In this document: positions 23,895 to 36,100 of the stretch, in pieces
Position numbering within the stretch: the stretch's first letter is position 1
Layout: every line of letters starts with the position of its first letter
Assembly: GCF_030272615.1 (NCBI RefSeq)
Contig: NC_081412.1
Span: forward strand, 542,580,335-542,644,334
Direction: 5' to 3'
Length of the DNA: 64,000 nt
Source of the DNA: Cryptomeria japonica
Lineage: Eukaryota > Streptophyta > Pinopsida > Cupressales > Cupressaceae
Translations under genes and position numbers: made by a program
The notes under the pieces: model-generated
Told to the model about the DNA's origin: nothing
The model's database searches: none
What the model saw: the letters and a program-made list of their open reading frames with translations, nothing else

Positions 23895-25068
23895 ATGGAT
23901 AGAAACCCTTCCAATCCCTACTATGAGGACCCATTTCAGGCCAAAGCAAGACAAGATCAAATTCATGCAGAGTTTGAGAAGGTTAGCCTCTAGAGAGAAA
24001 ATGAGGCCAGATATGCTGAGCAATCAGCAAACACTCAAGTGAAGTATGGTTAGGGTATGTCCAATCATGAAATAATGAATGTTAATCCCATATCTATGAG
24101 GTACTCCCTACTTCAAGCCCAATTTCAAGCCCATTTTACTGATGCAAATGTGTGTTCTACCTCTAGAAACCCGTCTGGTGAGTCAATAGAAGACTTACAA
24201 TGACAAGTCGACCAAATGAGAGCAGATAAGATGAGACTCATACGAGAGAGAGAGAGTTGGTGGCCCAAGAAATTGTTAACTTAGCCTCTTAGTCAACCTT
24301 GCTTGTTCCCCCTGTGACAGGTTGGTGTGGAAATATTACAGGTCAGATGCCTGTTTTGTCTGTAGTTGGAATTTTTGGCCTCTTCGTCTCTTCTGTTCCT
24401 ATATAATGTGTGCTATTTATTAGTAGTTCATTTGTTTCTACAAGTGCGAGTGCTAGTAATCAGAGGACTGTGACAAGTACTGCAGTATCGCAGTTTGTAG
24501 GCCATACCCAAGTTAATGTTAATTCTCAAAAAAATGCCCCAAATGTTGCCACGAGCTCCATTCCTACATCTCTTTCTTGGACCACTGGAATGCCTAGCAT
24601 GTCTTATATTTCTAAAAGTATGAACCAGTCCCATGCTGGTGCTCAGTGTGGTAATGCCAACCAAGCAGGAACAAGCCAACAATAAAATTAGTATCAACAA
24701 TAATTTGCGGCATTAAACCAACTTAACAGGCTAGGGCCTGGACCCAGCACCTGTCATCCATAATTCCCTTTTCCTCCACCACATGTGCGTTTACCTCAGT
24801 ATCCTCCCCCACCACTATATTCATAAAATAACCAAATGGGAGGAAATAATACCTACCAGCAATACCTTCATTTTTTGCAATATCAACAACAAGTGGCGAG
24901 CCAATTTCAACATCAAAATTAACAACACAATCAACAACAATAAATCCCTAATCAGGGGAATGCACAACAACATCAAAATCATCATCAGTTTGCTCAGAGC
25001 CCTATGCAATTAGACAAATATAGGCAGATTGACTTCATAGGGATCTTAGGTTTTCCAAATGGCTAATA
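23895..25068 (+). pseudogene. Remnant of a retrotransposon gag-type ORF
   Basis: An ATG at 23895 opens a frame encoding a polar, helix-prone N-terminal part (DRNPSNPYYEDPF.., then many Gln, Glu and Lys) about 200 bp after the primer-binding site, where gag should be. It is broken by in-frame TAG and TGA codons within the first 400 bp. From about 24690 the product is rich in Gln, Asn and Pro, and it fades out at 25068. No zinc knuckle or protease motif is visible. Assignment rests on position and composition. It belongs to the element whose LTR is 22553-23697; its polymerase part is absent. Confidence 0.45.
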
Positions 25069-27130
25069 ATTCTTCTTCTTCTTCTCCTCACATCAAACAT
25101 CCTATTAAGATTAATCTAGGTGATGATTTCAATGATATAGTTGATGATGTTGATAATGTTAATAATGATATCTCTAGTATTTTCTAAATGATGTTGAACA
25201 AGATTGAGAGGTAGATGATTTGATAGACTAGCTCATTGATTCAATAGATTATTTTGTGTATTTTCTTTCATGTAATGTGATCCTCGTAATGTGATACTTT
25301 GCATGTCTTTGTGTTTGTTAAGCTCTCTTTGGATGACCCCTAATTGCTCTGTTGGCATAAGGAAACAAAGGGAGTGACCTTGTCATAACATTCCTCTATT
25401 TGTATCTCGTTTCTTCTATATATATTGTATACATATTATATTGTAAATGCACTTTTGTGTTGTCTACTTGAGGATGATGCAAAGCGTTGAGATCTTTTTG
25501 GTCTCTTCCATGTTGACCCAAAAATACTTTTGTTGTTCATCTTAGGTGCTCTTTTTCCATTGTGATTATAATTACACTACGTTTGGGGGATGAGGTCAAT
25601 TTAAAAAAAAATCATGCTTGATATACATGATTTATTTGATGTGCATCTTAACCCTAGATAGTGGATCTCTTATGTGCTCACTGATTTCTTGTGACTTTCA
25701 TCATTGGTATGCCTATGTTTAGGGGCATTTCATTTTCATGACATGCTTTCCTTTGGACGTATATTTGCTACCTTAAAGCATTTTCTCCCGATAAGGCATA
25801 AGCATTTACTTTAACATGGGGGCATACACTCCATTATATGTTACACTTTGTGCACAAACCATGAATGTTGGTTTGTACACTTTGACCACACACCATGATA
25901 TGTTTGGTGCACATTGCAACACCCATTTCGTAATCACATATATTACCTAGGAAACAAAGGATTTGTTTAGTAATATTTGTGTTTGGTGTACACCACATCA
26001 CCCATTTTGTAGTTGATCTTTTTTTTTCTTCAGATAATCTAGCAAACAATGATTTTTTTTTATATAATATTTTCCAAGAGTCAACTAGCATAACACACCT
26101 TTCTAGATTTTTTTAAACTCTTCTATTGTCTTATGGCTCCTAGTAAGAAACCCTTATTGGACCTAGATGCCATATCCTTCTTTGTTCTTGCATGCTCCAT
26201 GTGTATGTGTAAGCTATGTGAATCATGTTTCTCCTTTGATCTTGATATTTAGACTGATAAGATCCTAAGTCTTAGGGGCTTGGTGTTGTCTTGTCTCTTT
26301 AATGCTTTGGTGAAAGTCTTTTGATTCTATCCAGTACTATATCAAAATTATGAGTGTAAGGTCATACTCTTGCTAAAGAGTGGGCTTAATGTAGTGTCAT
26401 AAATTGTATCCTCATACAATTCACTCTCATTTAGGGCTCACTTTGGTGATTTTTTCCTCATGCCCTTGATTCATGATTGATTGTGATCAAGCCATGGCCA
26501 AATATGAAAGCTCAACACTAATTCATGCTTACTCACCTAGATTTTGGCTCAATATATCGAGACTATGGTACCTAGCACCCTAGTCCTCTAGACTATGATT
26601 CCTAGGGCACTATTCATCCTATTATATGGAACCTAGCACCATGGTAGAGTCAAATCAAGCCCTAATTTGAACCTACAATGACTGAGAAGTTGTTAGCAAG
26701 AAAGTTCTCATTGATGTTGACCTTCTTCAAATTTTCAACATATTTTGTGAAGTTAATGTATAAATACAACTTCCACCCCCTCATTTGATCAATATCTCTA
26801 CAAGAATTCAATTCCAATTCACACTCCAATAAGGAAAAGTAATTAGTCATCTTCAAGGCAGTGAAGGAGAAATCTGAAGTTAAGAATTCAATTTATCCTC
26901 CATGATCAGGTTTATGTGTTTCCTCCATGAGTGAAGGAATGCATGAACTCCTATCAAGCAACATCAACCATTCATGAGACTTCAAATCAAGAAGATCATA
27001 GGATAGATAAAAATATGCAATACATGAAACTATCAAAAGGTAATTAAAATATTAGAGCTAAAAATACCCAATATGTGGTTCCCAAATCATTAGTTAGAAA
27101 TATAGCACCCAAACCCAAGATTAGTCCACA
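25069..27130. other. No gene; possible LTR edge at 26395
   Basis: Mostly T-rich repeat debris. TGTCATAAATTGTATCC at about 26395 looks like an LTR start, but I found no partner or primer site. 26550-26650 has a small reiteration of ACCTAGCACC and CCTAG. Short frames here show no domain. Confidence 0.4.
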
Positions 27131-27960
27131 TGCTAAAGATAACATATTCCCTTCATCTCTCATAAGATCAGTCATAATCTATTCATTGAATTTGGCAATC
27201 GACTTTGGCTTCATTATCTCCATTCAAAAGATGCCTTTTGATGTTTCATAACATGCTTTATAAGATGGTCAACAAGTGCAACTCAATCTTAGATCTCTGT
27301 TATGTATCACATATTTTTTTAGATTTTGAATGTGAGAGGCCTAAATTTTGGAGGTCATAACTTTTAATTTGAGAGGCCTTTTAGGATGCCTTTTTGTTAA
27401 ATTCTAGAGATAAAAGAAAATTAAATATGAATTATTTTTTCGCCAAGCAACATGAAATATTTACTTTGGCCAAAAATGACCTCTACAGCCCGATAATTAT
27501 TTTTTATTCTATAATATAAAAATTTATGCTTTTTATTACCTTAAGATTAGAAGCAAGGTTTATACACTTTTTTCTATGAAAACTCAATAAACATAATTAA
27601 TAGTATTTAGTTTATTTTTGTAGTTAATAGACAATTGTCTACTATTTTGATAAAACATTTGAACCATAATTTAGATTACTTATTTCTTATGTGTATTAGT
27701 AAAAAAATAAAAATTAAATCGAGATGTCCTTATGATTTCATGGTTTTCTTTTGAACACGATGGATTCAATCTAGATTGCTATAAATTTTATTTGTCATGA
27801 ACTAACCTAAATTGGTGAAGTGTAGACTTTCATAACTTGTTCACCCTACATTCTAAAGGCTATAGTGATTAAAATTATGAAAGTATAACAAAATATATAT
27901 TAGTTGATTTATAATAACATGTAAAACATATAGTTATTTTATAGTTTAAAATATCTTTTA

Positions 27961-27979
27961 ATAAAATTGAACGATAAAT
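27961..27979 (+). repeat. Target-site duplication, left copy
   Basis: ATAAAATTGAACGATAAAT, identical to 29778-29796. The sibling segment near 32205-32225 has this site once, uninterrupted. Confidence 0.9.
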
Positions 27980-29777
27980 GTAAAATTGTGAATGGAGACG
28001 TTGCGGCCTGCTAGGGTTTCTTCTGCAACTTTGCCTACGACTGTCATGGGTGAAGATCAAGCAAATGGGGGTGAGAAAACCTATGGTTTGGAGGCAAAAC
28101 AAATGCGATGGGTAGATGATCCTATACAAAATCACAGGGAGGAGTCAATGTGTGCAAATGGATGAGGGAGGGGCCTCAAGACTCTGCTACAAGGTGAAAC
28201 CTCTTTACAGGGAGAGCATCTAGGTTGGGAGCAGACCAAGGATGTTGGGGGAGGAGGAACGATGACCGATGGAGGGAAAGATTCATGACTATTTTGGCCC
28301 ATGGAGGATAGGGTTTTGAACTCTTGGATGCATGGTAAACCTAATCAGATGGGTTGTGAACCATTTAATGGGAACCAAAAGAAGTTTGTAAAAGATGGGT
28401 GTAGTGCACAGGGGCGTATTGATAACATTGTCCATAGAAGGAATGGTCCTCAGGGCCTCTCTGGATTTATCAGTGCAAATTTTTAGAAGGAGGATTTGAG
28501 TTTGACAGGGGTTTTGAAACCGAGTTTGATGGAGCCATAACTATGGATTTGGTGGATGATATTGAAAAGGAAGTTGAGAGTAATGTAGCTATTTTCTCTA
28601 AACATGAACTGATTGGATGATTTTAGGGCATGTGGCCAAGCTTAGGTGAGCTCCATAACTGGGTTTCAGAGAACTGGGAGCCATTTGGGAAAGGTTGTAT
28701 TCAACTATACCCCTGTGCCAAGGGTTTTTTCATTAAAGTTTTTGAAAATTCTTGTGATAAGAAGAAGATTCTTCGTGAATGTTTCTAGAATTGGGAGAAT
28801 AAGCATCCTTTAATGTTGAAACCCTGGCACCTAGCCTTCTGCCTAGCTTTGGAAACTTTTGACAAGGTTCCAATTTGGGTAAGACTTCTGAATCCGCCCT
28901 TACATTTTTGGTTTGACTCTTGCTTAGCAGCTATAGGTGATTCCTTAGGTAGTTTTTTAATGGTTGATGAAGAGTCATCAAATCTACTTCTCTCAATGTA
29001 TGCCTGGATCTTGGTGGAGATGAATTTGACTGATGGGCTTCTAGTAGAAATTGCACTCAAAACTTCAAAAGGGTGTTGGATGCAGCATTTGGATTATGAA
29101 GGGTTACCCTTTCGATGTAGGAGGTGTTTTCAGACTTAGCATATTCCTGCCCAATGTGCTAAGAAGAGACAAGAAAAGATGGCCTCATGGTAGAAAGATG
29201 TTTCCCACCACCATTATATAGTTGATAAAAAGGGTGAGCAACTAAAGATTTTTTCTGAGGTAGTTAGTGGGGATCTGCCTTCTTCATCTTGTGAGGGCGG
29301 GAACAAGGTTGCAGATTCTACTTTAGACAGAGTTGGAGCTACCATCCCTAATGGATAACAACAGAAGATTATTGCTACACCAGATGGAAGGGAGAAGAAA
29401 CACCCTGTTGAGGGTCATGAGGAGGAGGATGGTCCTCAGCATGATGAAAGGCTTTTGACAAATGGGAGTTTGGTTAAGTGTAAGACATTAGGTTGGCACG
29501 ATGAGGCGGCTAAGGTGGAAGACGGTTGGGTAACTGTGAGAGGAAAAATATCAAGGAATCCCAAGACATCTTTGGATATGATCTTGTGATCTAATAAGAA
29601 GGGGAGGGGTTAGAGCTCTGCTAGTTTTATCTGTGGTTTATTTCAGGCCTGTTGTTAGGTTTTGTGTATTATTGTGTTGTTGGGGAGATGGCTCCCTGAT
29701 TGTAGTCATCCCTGGGCCAGGCTAGGCTCCTTTTTTTGGGTCAAAATTAATAAATCATACCTGTTATCGACCAAAAA
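27980..29777 (+). mobile_element. ORF1-only non-LTR retrotransposon (LINE-derived)
   Basis: A 1798-bp insertion with perfect 19-bp target duplications that ends in a short A-run (CCAAAAAA). It contains a decayed ORF1 and then a 3' untranslated region, with no endonuclease, reverse transcriptase or RNase H between them. The ORF1 ATG (27992) is only 12 bp from the 5' junction, so the copy is not a usual 5' truncation. It is either an internally deleted LINE or a non-autonomous ORF1-only family mobilised in trans. Confidence 0.85.
27992..29589 (+). pseudogene. LINE ORF1 with DUF4283-like domain and zinc knuckle (decayed)
   Basis: From the ATG at 27992 the frame reads with several stops and one frameshift near 28500. 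The core, about 28624-29110, matches the plant LINE ORF1 pattern: LGELHNWVSENWEPFG, then YPCAKGFFIKVFE, then PIWVRLLNPPLHFW and a long helix. This is the DUF4283 signature. It is followed by FRCRRCFQT-stop-HIPAQC, a CX2CX4HX4C knuckle in which the residue before His is now TAG. The C-terminal part is charged and ends with WVTVRGK. Such proteins bind nucleic acid and package LINE RNA. It cannot be translated whole now. Confidence 0.8.
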
Positions 29778-29796
29778 ATAAAATTGAACGATAAAT
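29778..29796 (+). repeat. Target-site duplication, right copy
   Basis: Exact repeat of 27961-27979, directly after the A-run ending the LINE insertion. Confidence 0.9.
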
Positions 29797-30568
29797 AATA
29801 ATAAATTAAAATTTTCTAAATATAAATAAAATATTTAAAATAAAATATACATATGAAATACAATAATATAAATGAAATAATAAATAGAAAAATAAAATTG
29901 AAAATAAATAAAAATAAGGAGCAACTTGTTAATATACATATATAAAACAAGAACTAAACTAGTTAAAAAAATAGAGTTAGAAACAAATAAAGGTTAGGAC
30001 CAACTAGTTGATATCTAAAACAGTATGTAATTTTCATTAAAAGAATCATTATTAATATATAATTATGTGTATAAGTAAATAAATTTAAAATTAAATGAAA
30101 ATGTAAATATTTTATCGCTATAAAATTAATGAGTGAAGTATTAATGGTCTCACCTAGTTTTCCGAGACATGAATTATTATATTATTCTATTCTTTCTATC
30201 TTTCTTTTTGATGACCCGTGTGCAATATCTAAGATACATCTTGAACTGTATTTATTAATTAATTAAAAATAAAATATAATGTTCTTTTAATTTTCCAATC
30301 AATTAATTAATATTCCATTCTTCCTACCTTTCTTTTCAATGTGTATATAGCTTCTAGAATGCAAATTTGACCATAAAATCAGAATTCAGTGATTTTTCAA
30401 AATTTCAATCAAATAAATAAATATAGTCAAAGTGTTGCATAGACATTGTCTCATTTCACTCTTCGACTCCTAAGAAACTGTGAGGGCAATGCTAAGTTTC
30501 AGAAACATGTATAGAATGTGTATAGGGAGGTAGCTTGTCTTAATCATGTAGTCAAATTTAATGCACCC

Positions 30569-31177
30569 CCTTTCTAGATGTGAGCTTACTTTTTGATTTC
30601 TAAATCTATATCTTTCTATTCATGCCGATTCTTGTCAATTCCCAATTCTTGAATCATTTCTTGTCTTCATCATATCCAATCTTATTAATACACAAAAGAG
30701 AATAATAATCAAAAGTGCCCAACTATCGTAAGAGACTGAAGTTGGGCCTAATTGGTTGTTTTCCAATTATTTTGAGGAGATTGCAAATAATTCCTAATTT
30801 ACATGTTTAGACTAGTGAACACCCATTTCCCTACTTCTAAAAAATATACATAAAATGTGATTTTTGAGGGTGCTTCCTTTGAACACCCATTAGGGTGCAT
30901 GACCCTTAGATCCCTAACTACTGGCTAGCCCCCTGGACCCTACAAGGTGGTACCTCTCCTTGCAACCTCCCACATTCAACTATGAATGATAAAAAAATAT
31001 ATTATTGCAAGGTTGAGACACAATTTTCCTAACACTTCAAAACTTAAAGTTTGTGCCTAAGAGCTTCTCCATTTCTATATTTGATGTGTTTTGCATTTTT
31101 ATAGAAACAAAATCTTTTTATTCTAATGTAATTTATCACTCAATTTAAGATTAGTAGAAAAAAGGTTGCCCCTAACA
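30569..31177. other. Spacer between the duplicated segments; no gene
   Basis: About 600 bp with no support for a gene. GAACACCCATT occurs twice (about 30818 and 30880). Confidence 0.6.
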
Positions 31178-32352
31178 CATGCTAAAGATAACACATTCCT
31201 TCCACCTGTCAAAATCTCAGTCATAATCTATTCACCAAATTTGGCAATTGACCTTGGCTCCATTATCTCCATTCAAAGATGCCTTATAATGTTTCATAAC
31301 ATGCTTTATTAGATGGTCAACAAGTGAAACTGCATCTTAGATCTCTTTCATGTATCATAAATTTTTTAGATTTTGAATGTGAGAGGCCTTTTAGGATCCC
31401 TTTTTGTTAAATTATAGAGATCAAAGAAAATTAAATATGAATTATTTATTCACCAAACAACATGAAATATTTATTCTGGCCAAAAATGACCTCTATAGCC
31501 CAATTTTGTTTTTTTATTCTATAATATAAAATGTTATACTTTTTATTACCTTAAGATCAGAAAGAAGGTTTATACACTTTTTTTCTATCAAAACTCAATA
31601 AACATAATTGAGAGTATTTAGTTTATTTTTGTAGTTAATAGATAGTTGTCTACTATTTGATAATAACATTTGAAAAATAATTTAGATTACTTATTTCTTA
31701 TATGTATTAGTAAAAACTAAAAAAATGAATTAGGTCATCCTTATGATTTGATGGTTTACTTTCGAACACAATGGATTCAATCTAGATTGCTATAAATTTG
31801 ATATTTCATGAGCTAACCTAAATTGGTGAAGTGAAGAGTTTCAAAATTTCTTCACCCTAAATTCTAAAGGCTGTAGTGATAAAAAACATCTTAGGATAAT
31901 TGTTGGGTCATTAAGATTAAGCTTAGATAGTAGATTAGATCCTCATATTTACCTACTTTATAGATTTGAGTGAAGATTCAAAGACAATATACACAAACAT
32001 GTACGTAGCCTATATATATATACAAATTACTTTTTCCTAAAACAAAAATGAAGTGTATTCTAATGATTTCTCCTTATTCAATTGTATGAAGTAATTGCAT
32101 AATAAATATATTTAAATTATCAAAATATAATAATATATATATTAATTAATTTATAATAACATGTAGAAAATATAATTATTTAATAGTTTAAAATATCTTT
32201 TAATTTAATTTGAATGATAAATAATAATAAATTAAAAATTTCTAAATATAAATTAAATATTTAAATATAGATATACATATGAAATACACTAATATAAATG
32301 AATAATAAATAGAAAAAATAAAATTGAAAATAAATAAAGATAAGGAGCAACT

Positions 32353-32431
<79 letters not shown>

Positions 32432-32983
32432 AGCTAAATTAGTTTTAAAAAAAAGAGTTGAAAACAAATAAAGATTAGGACCAATTAGTTGATTTCTAAA
32501 ATAATTTGTAAATTTCATAAAAAAAAGTTGTTATTAATATATAATTATGTATATAAGTAAACAAATTTAAAATTAAATAAAAATGTAAATATTTTACAGT
32601 TATTAAATTAATGAGTGAAGTATTAATGATTACACTTGTATTTTTTGAAGCATGGATTATTATATTATTCTATTCTTTGTACCTTTCTTTTTAATGACGC
32701 TTATTAATTAGTTGAAAATCAAATATAATGTTCTTTTAATTTTCAATAAATTAATTAATATTCCATTCTTCCTACCTTTCTTTTCAACAAAGTCTAGAAT
32801 GCACATTTGACCATAAAACCAGACTTCATTGATTTTTCAAATTTTCAATCAAATAAACAAATATAGTCAAAGTGCTGCATAGACATTGTTTCTTTTTGCT
32901 CTCTTCGAGAAAGTTGGAAGGAAATGCGAAGTTTCAGAAACGTGTATAGGGAGGTAGATTGTCTTAATCACTTAGTCAAATTT
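31178..32983 (+). repeat. Duplicated segment, copy 2 (empty site, 5' flank of the GLR gene)
   Basis: Counterpart of 27131-30568 without the LINE. Here TAGTTTAAAATATCTTTTAA continues directly through the insertion point. Similarity stops at about 32983, just 194 bp before the GLR start codon, so the proximal promoter is not duplicated. Confidence 0.8.
32353..32428. repeat. Compound microsatellite (TG)6(TA)32
   Basis: Pure (TG)6 at 32353-32364 followed by (TA)32 at 32365-32428. The matching place in copy 1 (near 29930-29945) has only a few AT steps, so the expansion followed the duplication. Confidence 0.95.
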
Positions 32984-33021
32984 AAATGAATAACGCAAGT
33001 ACGGATTCACACGTTATCCTA

Positions 33022-33068
33022 TGACTCAGCTATTGTCGGTGACGTGAGGCCTCCGCCTGGTTGACTCA
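33022..33068 (+). promoter_or_regulatory. Cluster of bZIP-type motifs upstream of the GLR gene
   Basis: TGACTCA at 33022-33028 and 33062-33068, exactly 40 bp apart, with TGACGTG at 33040-33046 between them. TTGAC at 33061 also fits a W-box core. These are known plant cis-element cores; their use here is inferred from position. Confidence 0.4.
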
Positions 33069-33107
33069 GTCCTGTTAACACCCATCGGAGGAAATGAGTT
33101 TATTTGA

Positions 33108-33116
33108 TATATAAAT
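33108..33116 (+). promoter_or_regulatory. Putative TATA box of the GLR gene
   Basis: TATATAAAT 69 bp before the start codon, giving an expected transcript start near 33138-33143. A four-codon upstream ORF (ATG 33146 to TGA 33160) would then lie in the leader. Confidence 0.5.
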
Positions 33117-33176
33117 TAATGAAGCAAATTTTCTAGTGTTCGATTATGAAGATTACCTGAACAGAAGAGTATAGGT

Positions 33177-36100
33177 ATGACCATTTCTGGGTATGCAGTT
33201 TTGTTGCGGATTGCCTTGGGTGCTCTTTTCTTTTGTGCGCCTTCACTGGGAGAAGTGAAAGCTCCTTCAATAAATATCGGTGCTATAATCGCGTTGAACA
33301 CAACTAATGGAAAAATAGCTAAGTCTGCTATTGAATTGGCGGTTGAAGATGTAAACAGGAACACCAGCATTCTGAATGGCACGCTCCTCAAAATTCGTAT
33401 CCGAGACTCCAAACAAGATGCACTCACAGGCGCTTCTGCAGGTAACAAAACCTCCTCTTAACGGAATCATCTGTTTATTATTGCTCTCTTTTTGTGTTCA
33501 TTTTTTTTGGAATAAGACATAATGCAAAATGGGTTGCTGTGCAATGAATATTGCAGCACTGGAACTGATAAGAAAAGGATGTATAAGCATAGTCGGCCCA
33601 CAGACATCCGTTGTGGGTGAATTCGTTGGGTATTTGGGCGTTGCAGCGCATGTTCCAGTTGTGACATTTGGTGCAACGAATCCCTCTCTCTCCATGCATC
33701 GATACCCTTACTTCATTCGTACAGTGCCCAATGATAAAATGCAAATGAAGGCAATAGCAAAGATAATAGAGGAGTATAAATGGAGGGATGTGGCTCTTGT
33801 GTATGTAGATGACGATTTGGGCACAGGGGCCATTCCGGCCTTAAACGATGCCTTGCGAGATGTGAGGGCAAAAATTGTTTTCAAAGCTGCAGTGTCTCCC
33901 CAGGCTAACGCCACTTCAATGAGAAAGGTTCTTGAGTATGAGCTGATGGGGCTGGAGTCGCGAGTATTCATCGTGCATATGCATGCTGAATTGGCCCTAA
34001 TTCTGTTTTCCGAGGCGTACAAATTAGGAATGATAAGCAGTGATTATATATGGATCATTTCCGACGGATTTGCCGATCTACTGGATTCCTTCAACGCTGA
34101 TTCTCTCCTCTCTATGAATGGTGTGTTGGGGGTCAAAAGAAAACTCACACAAACCGACCAGCCAAGGCTGAATGAATTTGCTAAAAGATGGAAGCAGCGG
34201 TTTAGAGCCCAGAATCCTACAATAGCAGACCTGGAATTAAATGCCCGCGCACTTATTGCATATGATACGGTATGGGCGATTGCTTTTGCAATCGGTCGTC
34301 TCCTGCGTATGGAATCGTTCAATGGTGATTTCTCAGAGACCTCTAGTAGCACCAAAGTTTTGAATTTCAAGGTTTTTGACGGTGGAGAGCAATTGCTTAA
34401 TCAGGTCCTAGAGACAAACTTTCTTGGCCTGAGCGGCCCTGTTCAAATAAGTCGTGATAAGGGAGAACCTTTGGAGTGCTCATATGATATAATAAATGTT
34501 GTTGGAAATAAGTATAGCGTAGTTGGGTCGTGGACAGAAAGGGACCTGAATATATCTTGGAAACGAGAAATTCATTGGGGCGGTGGATCAACAGAGACGC
34601 CACGCGGGTGGGAGATACCTGCGCCAGGCAAGAAACTGAAAATAGCCGTGCCTTGGCAGAAAGGCTTTACAAAATTCGTCGGCGTAAAACCAGTTGACGC
34701 CGGCGCAGGTGCACAAAAGCAGACTTATGAGATTACAGGTTTCTCTATTGATGTGTTCACATCGGTGCTCGGAAGATTGGGTTATAATTTGCCCTATGAA
34801 TGGATACCTTATGGGACTGGCAATGTCACTGCGGGCTACTATGATGACCTCGTCTACCAGGTCTATCTCCAGGTAAGCTCGCTTATTTGTTACTTTCTGC
34901 ATTGTAAATCTATATTTCCAGCCGACTCACTGAAATTAAGTGTGAAATCATTAACAGAACTTCGATGCGGTTGTGGGAGATGTAACGGTGCTTGCAAATC
35001 GGAGCAAGTTTGTGGATTTCACACAACCGTACACAGAGTCGGGACTGATAATGATGGTAGCAATTTCAGACAAGCGATCAAGTGATTCCAGGGCCTTCCT
35101 GCACCCCTTTACTCCAGCCATGTGGGTAACTACTGTTGCATTTTTCATTTTCACGGGAGCTGTTGTTTGGTTTTTGGAGCACAGGCAAAACAGGCAATTT
35201 AGAGGGGCGCCTCGGGAACAAGTCTTGACATTCATCTTGTACTTGCCCTGTTCACTATCTCTTTGTCTTTATACCATTATGCACAGCACATCATGAGTTT
35301 ATGTAATAGTTAAATATTGATCTAGACCATTTTATTGGTAGTAAAGCTTAAACAGCTCCAGGTTCTAGTGAATGTGTTTGCCGTTATTTGCAAATTTGTA
35401 ATTGTCGATTTCCTTACAACATACGAAATTTTTGGATTTTCCTGATGCTATTACTTGGTCTTTAATATGCAGGTTTTCCTTTTCTACACTCTTCACGACT
35501 CAAAGTAACAAGATTATATCCCTACTTTTCATTACAGATGGTCAAAGTATAGTGCAATTTATTGTGCTTTCGAATTCTAAATTAATTTTGTTAATTGCGC
35601 AGGGGAGAGGATTGTAAGCGGTCTGGGTAAAGCAGTTGTGGTAATTTGGCTTTTTGTAGTTTTTGTGTTAGTGTCTAGTTACACCGCCAGCCTGTCTTCG
35701 ATGCTTACAGTCAGACAAATTGTACCAAATGTTGAGAGCCTTGACTCTCTAATCGCCCAAAATTTGCCAATCGGGTATCACCAGGGATCTTTCATAGACA
35801 AGTATTTGGTACAACAGCTTGGTGTGAATAAAAGCGTACTTCTCCCATATTCATCTACAGAAGAGTTCGCCGATGCGCTGAAGAGGGGACCCAATAACGG
35901 AGGAGTGGCTGCCATATTTGAGGAGCAAACTATTGCTCAAAATTTGTTCCTGTCAACAGGATGCAATGAGTATGCGAGACTTGGTCCCGTGTACAAAACG
36001 GGAGGCTTCACATTCGTAAGTGTGCAAACTTGCCTGTAATCGCACACCCATTAAAATTAACAAATTGTATGATTGATTCAAATTTCGCGTGCAGGTGTTC

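Larger units (their letters stand above)
27131..30568 (+). repeat. Duplicated segment, copy 1 (interrupted by a LINE)
   Basis: Begins at CATGCTAAAGATAACA and ends at about AGTCAAATTTAATG. It aligns in order and orientation with 31178-32983: CATTATCTCCATTCAAA, CATAACATGCTTTAT, GAGAGGCCTTTTAGGAT, TAGTTTAAAATATCTTTTAAT, CATATGAAATACA and GTATAGGGAGGTAG. The only large difference is the 1.8-kb insertion at 27980-29777, plus small indels and the TA-repeat of copy 2. It lies about 600 bp from copy 2 in direct orientation. The LTR-like ends TG/CA are absent, so I read it as a segmental or repeat duplication, not a pair of LTRs. Confidence 0.8.

Noticed and set aside
27131-32983. The two direct copies as LTRs of one retrotransposon
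   Set aside because: The interior would be only about 600 bp with no primer site or purine tract, and the copy ends are not TG/CA.
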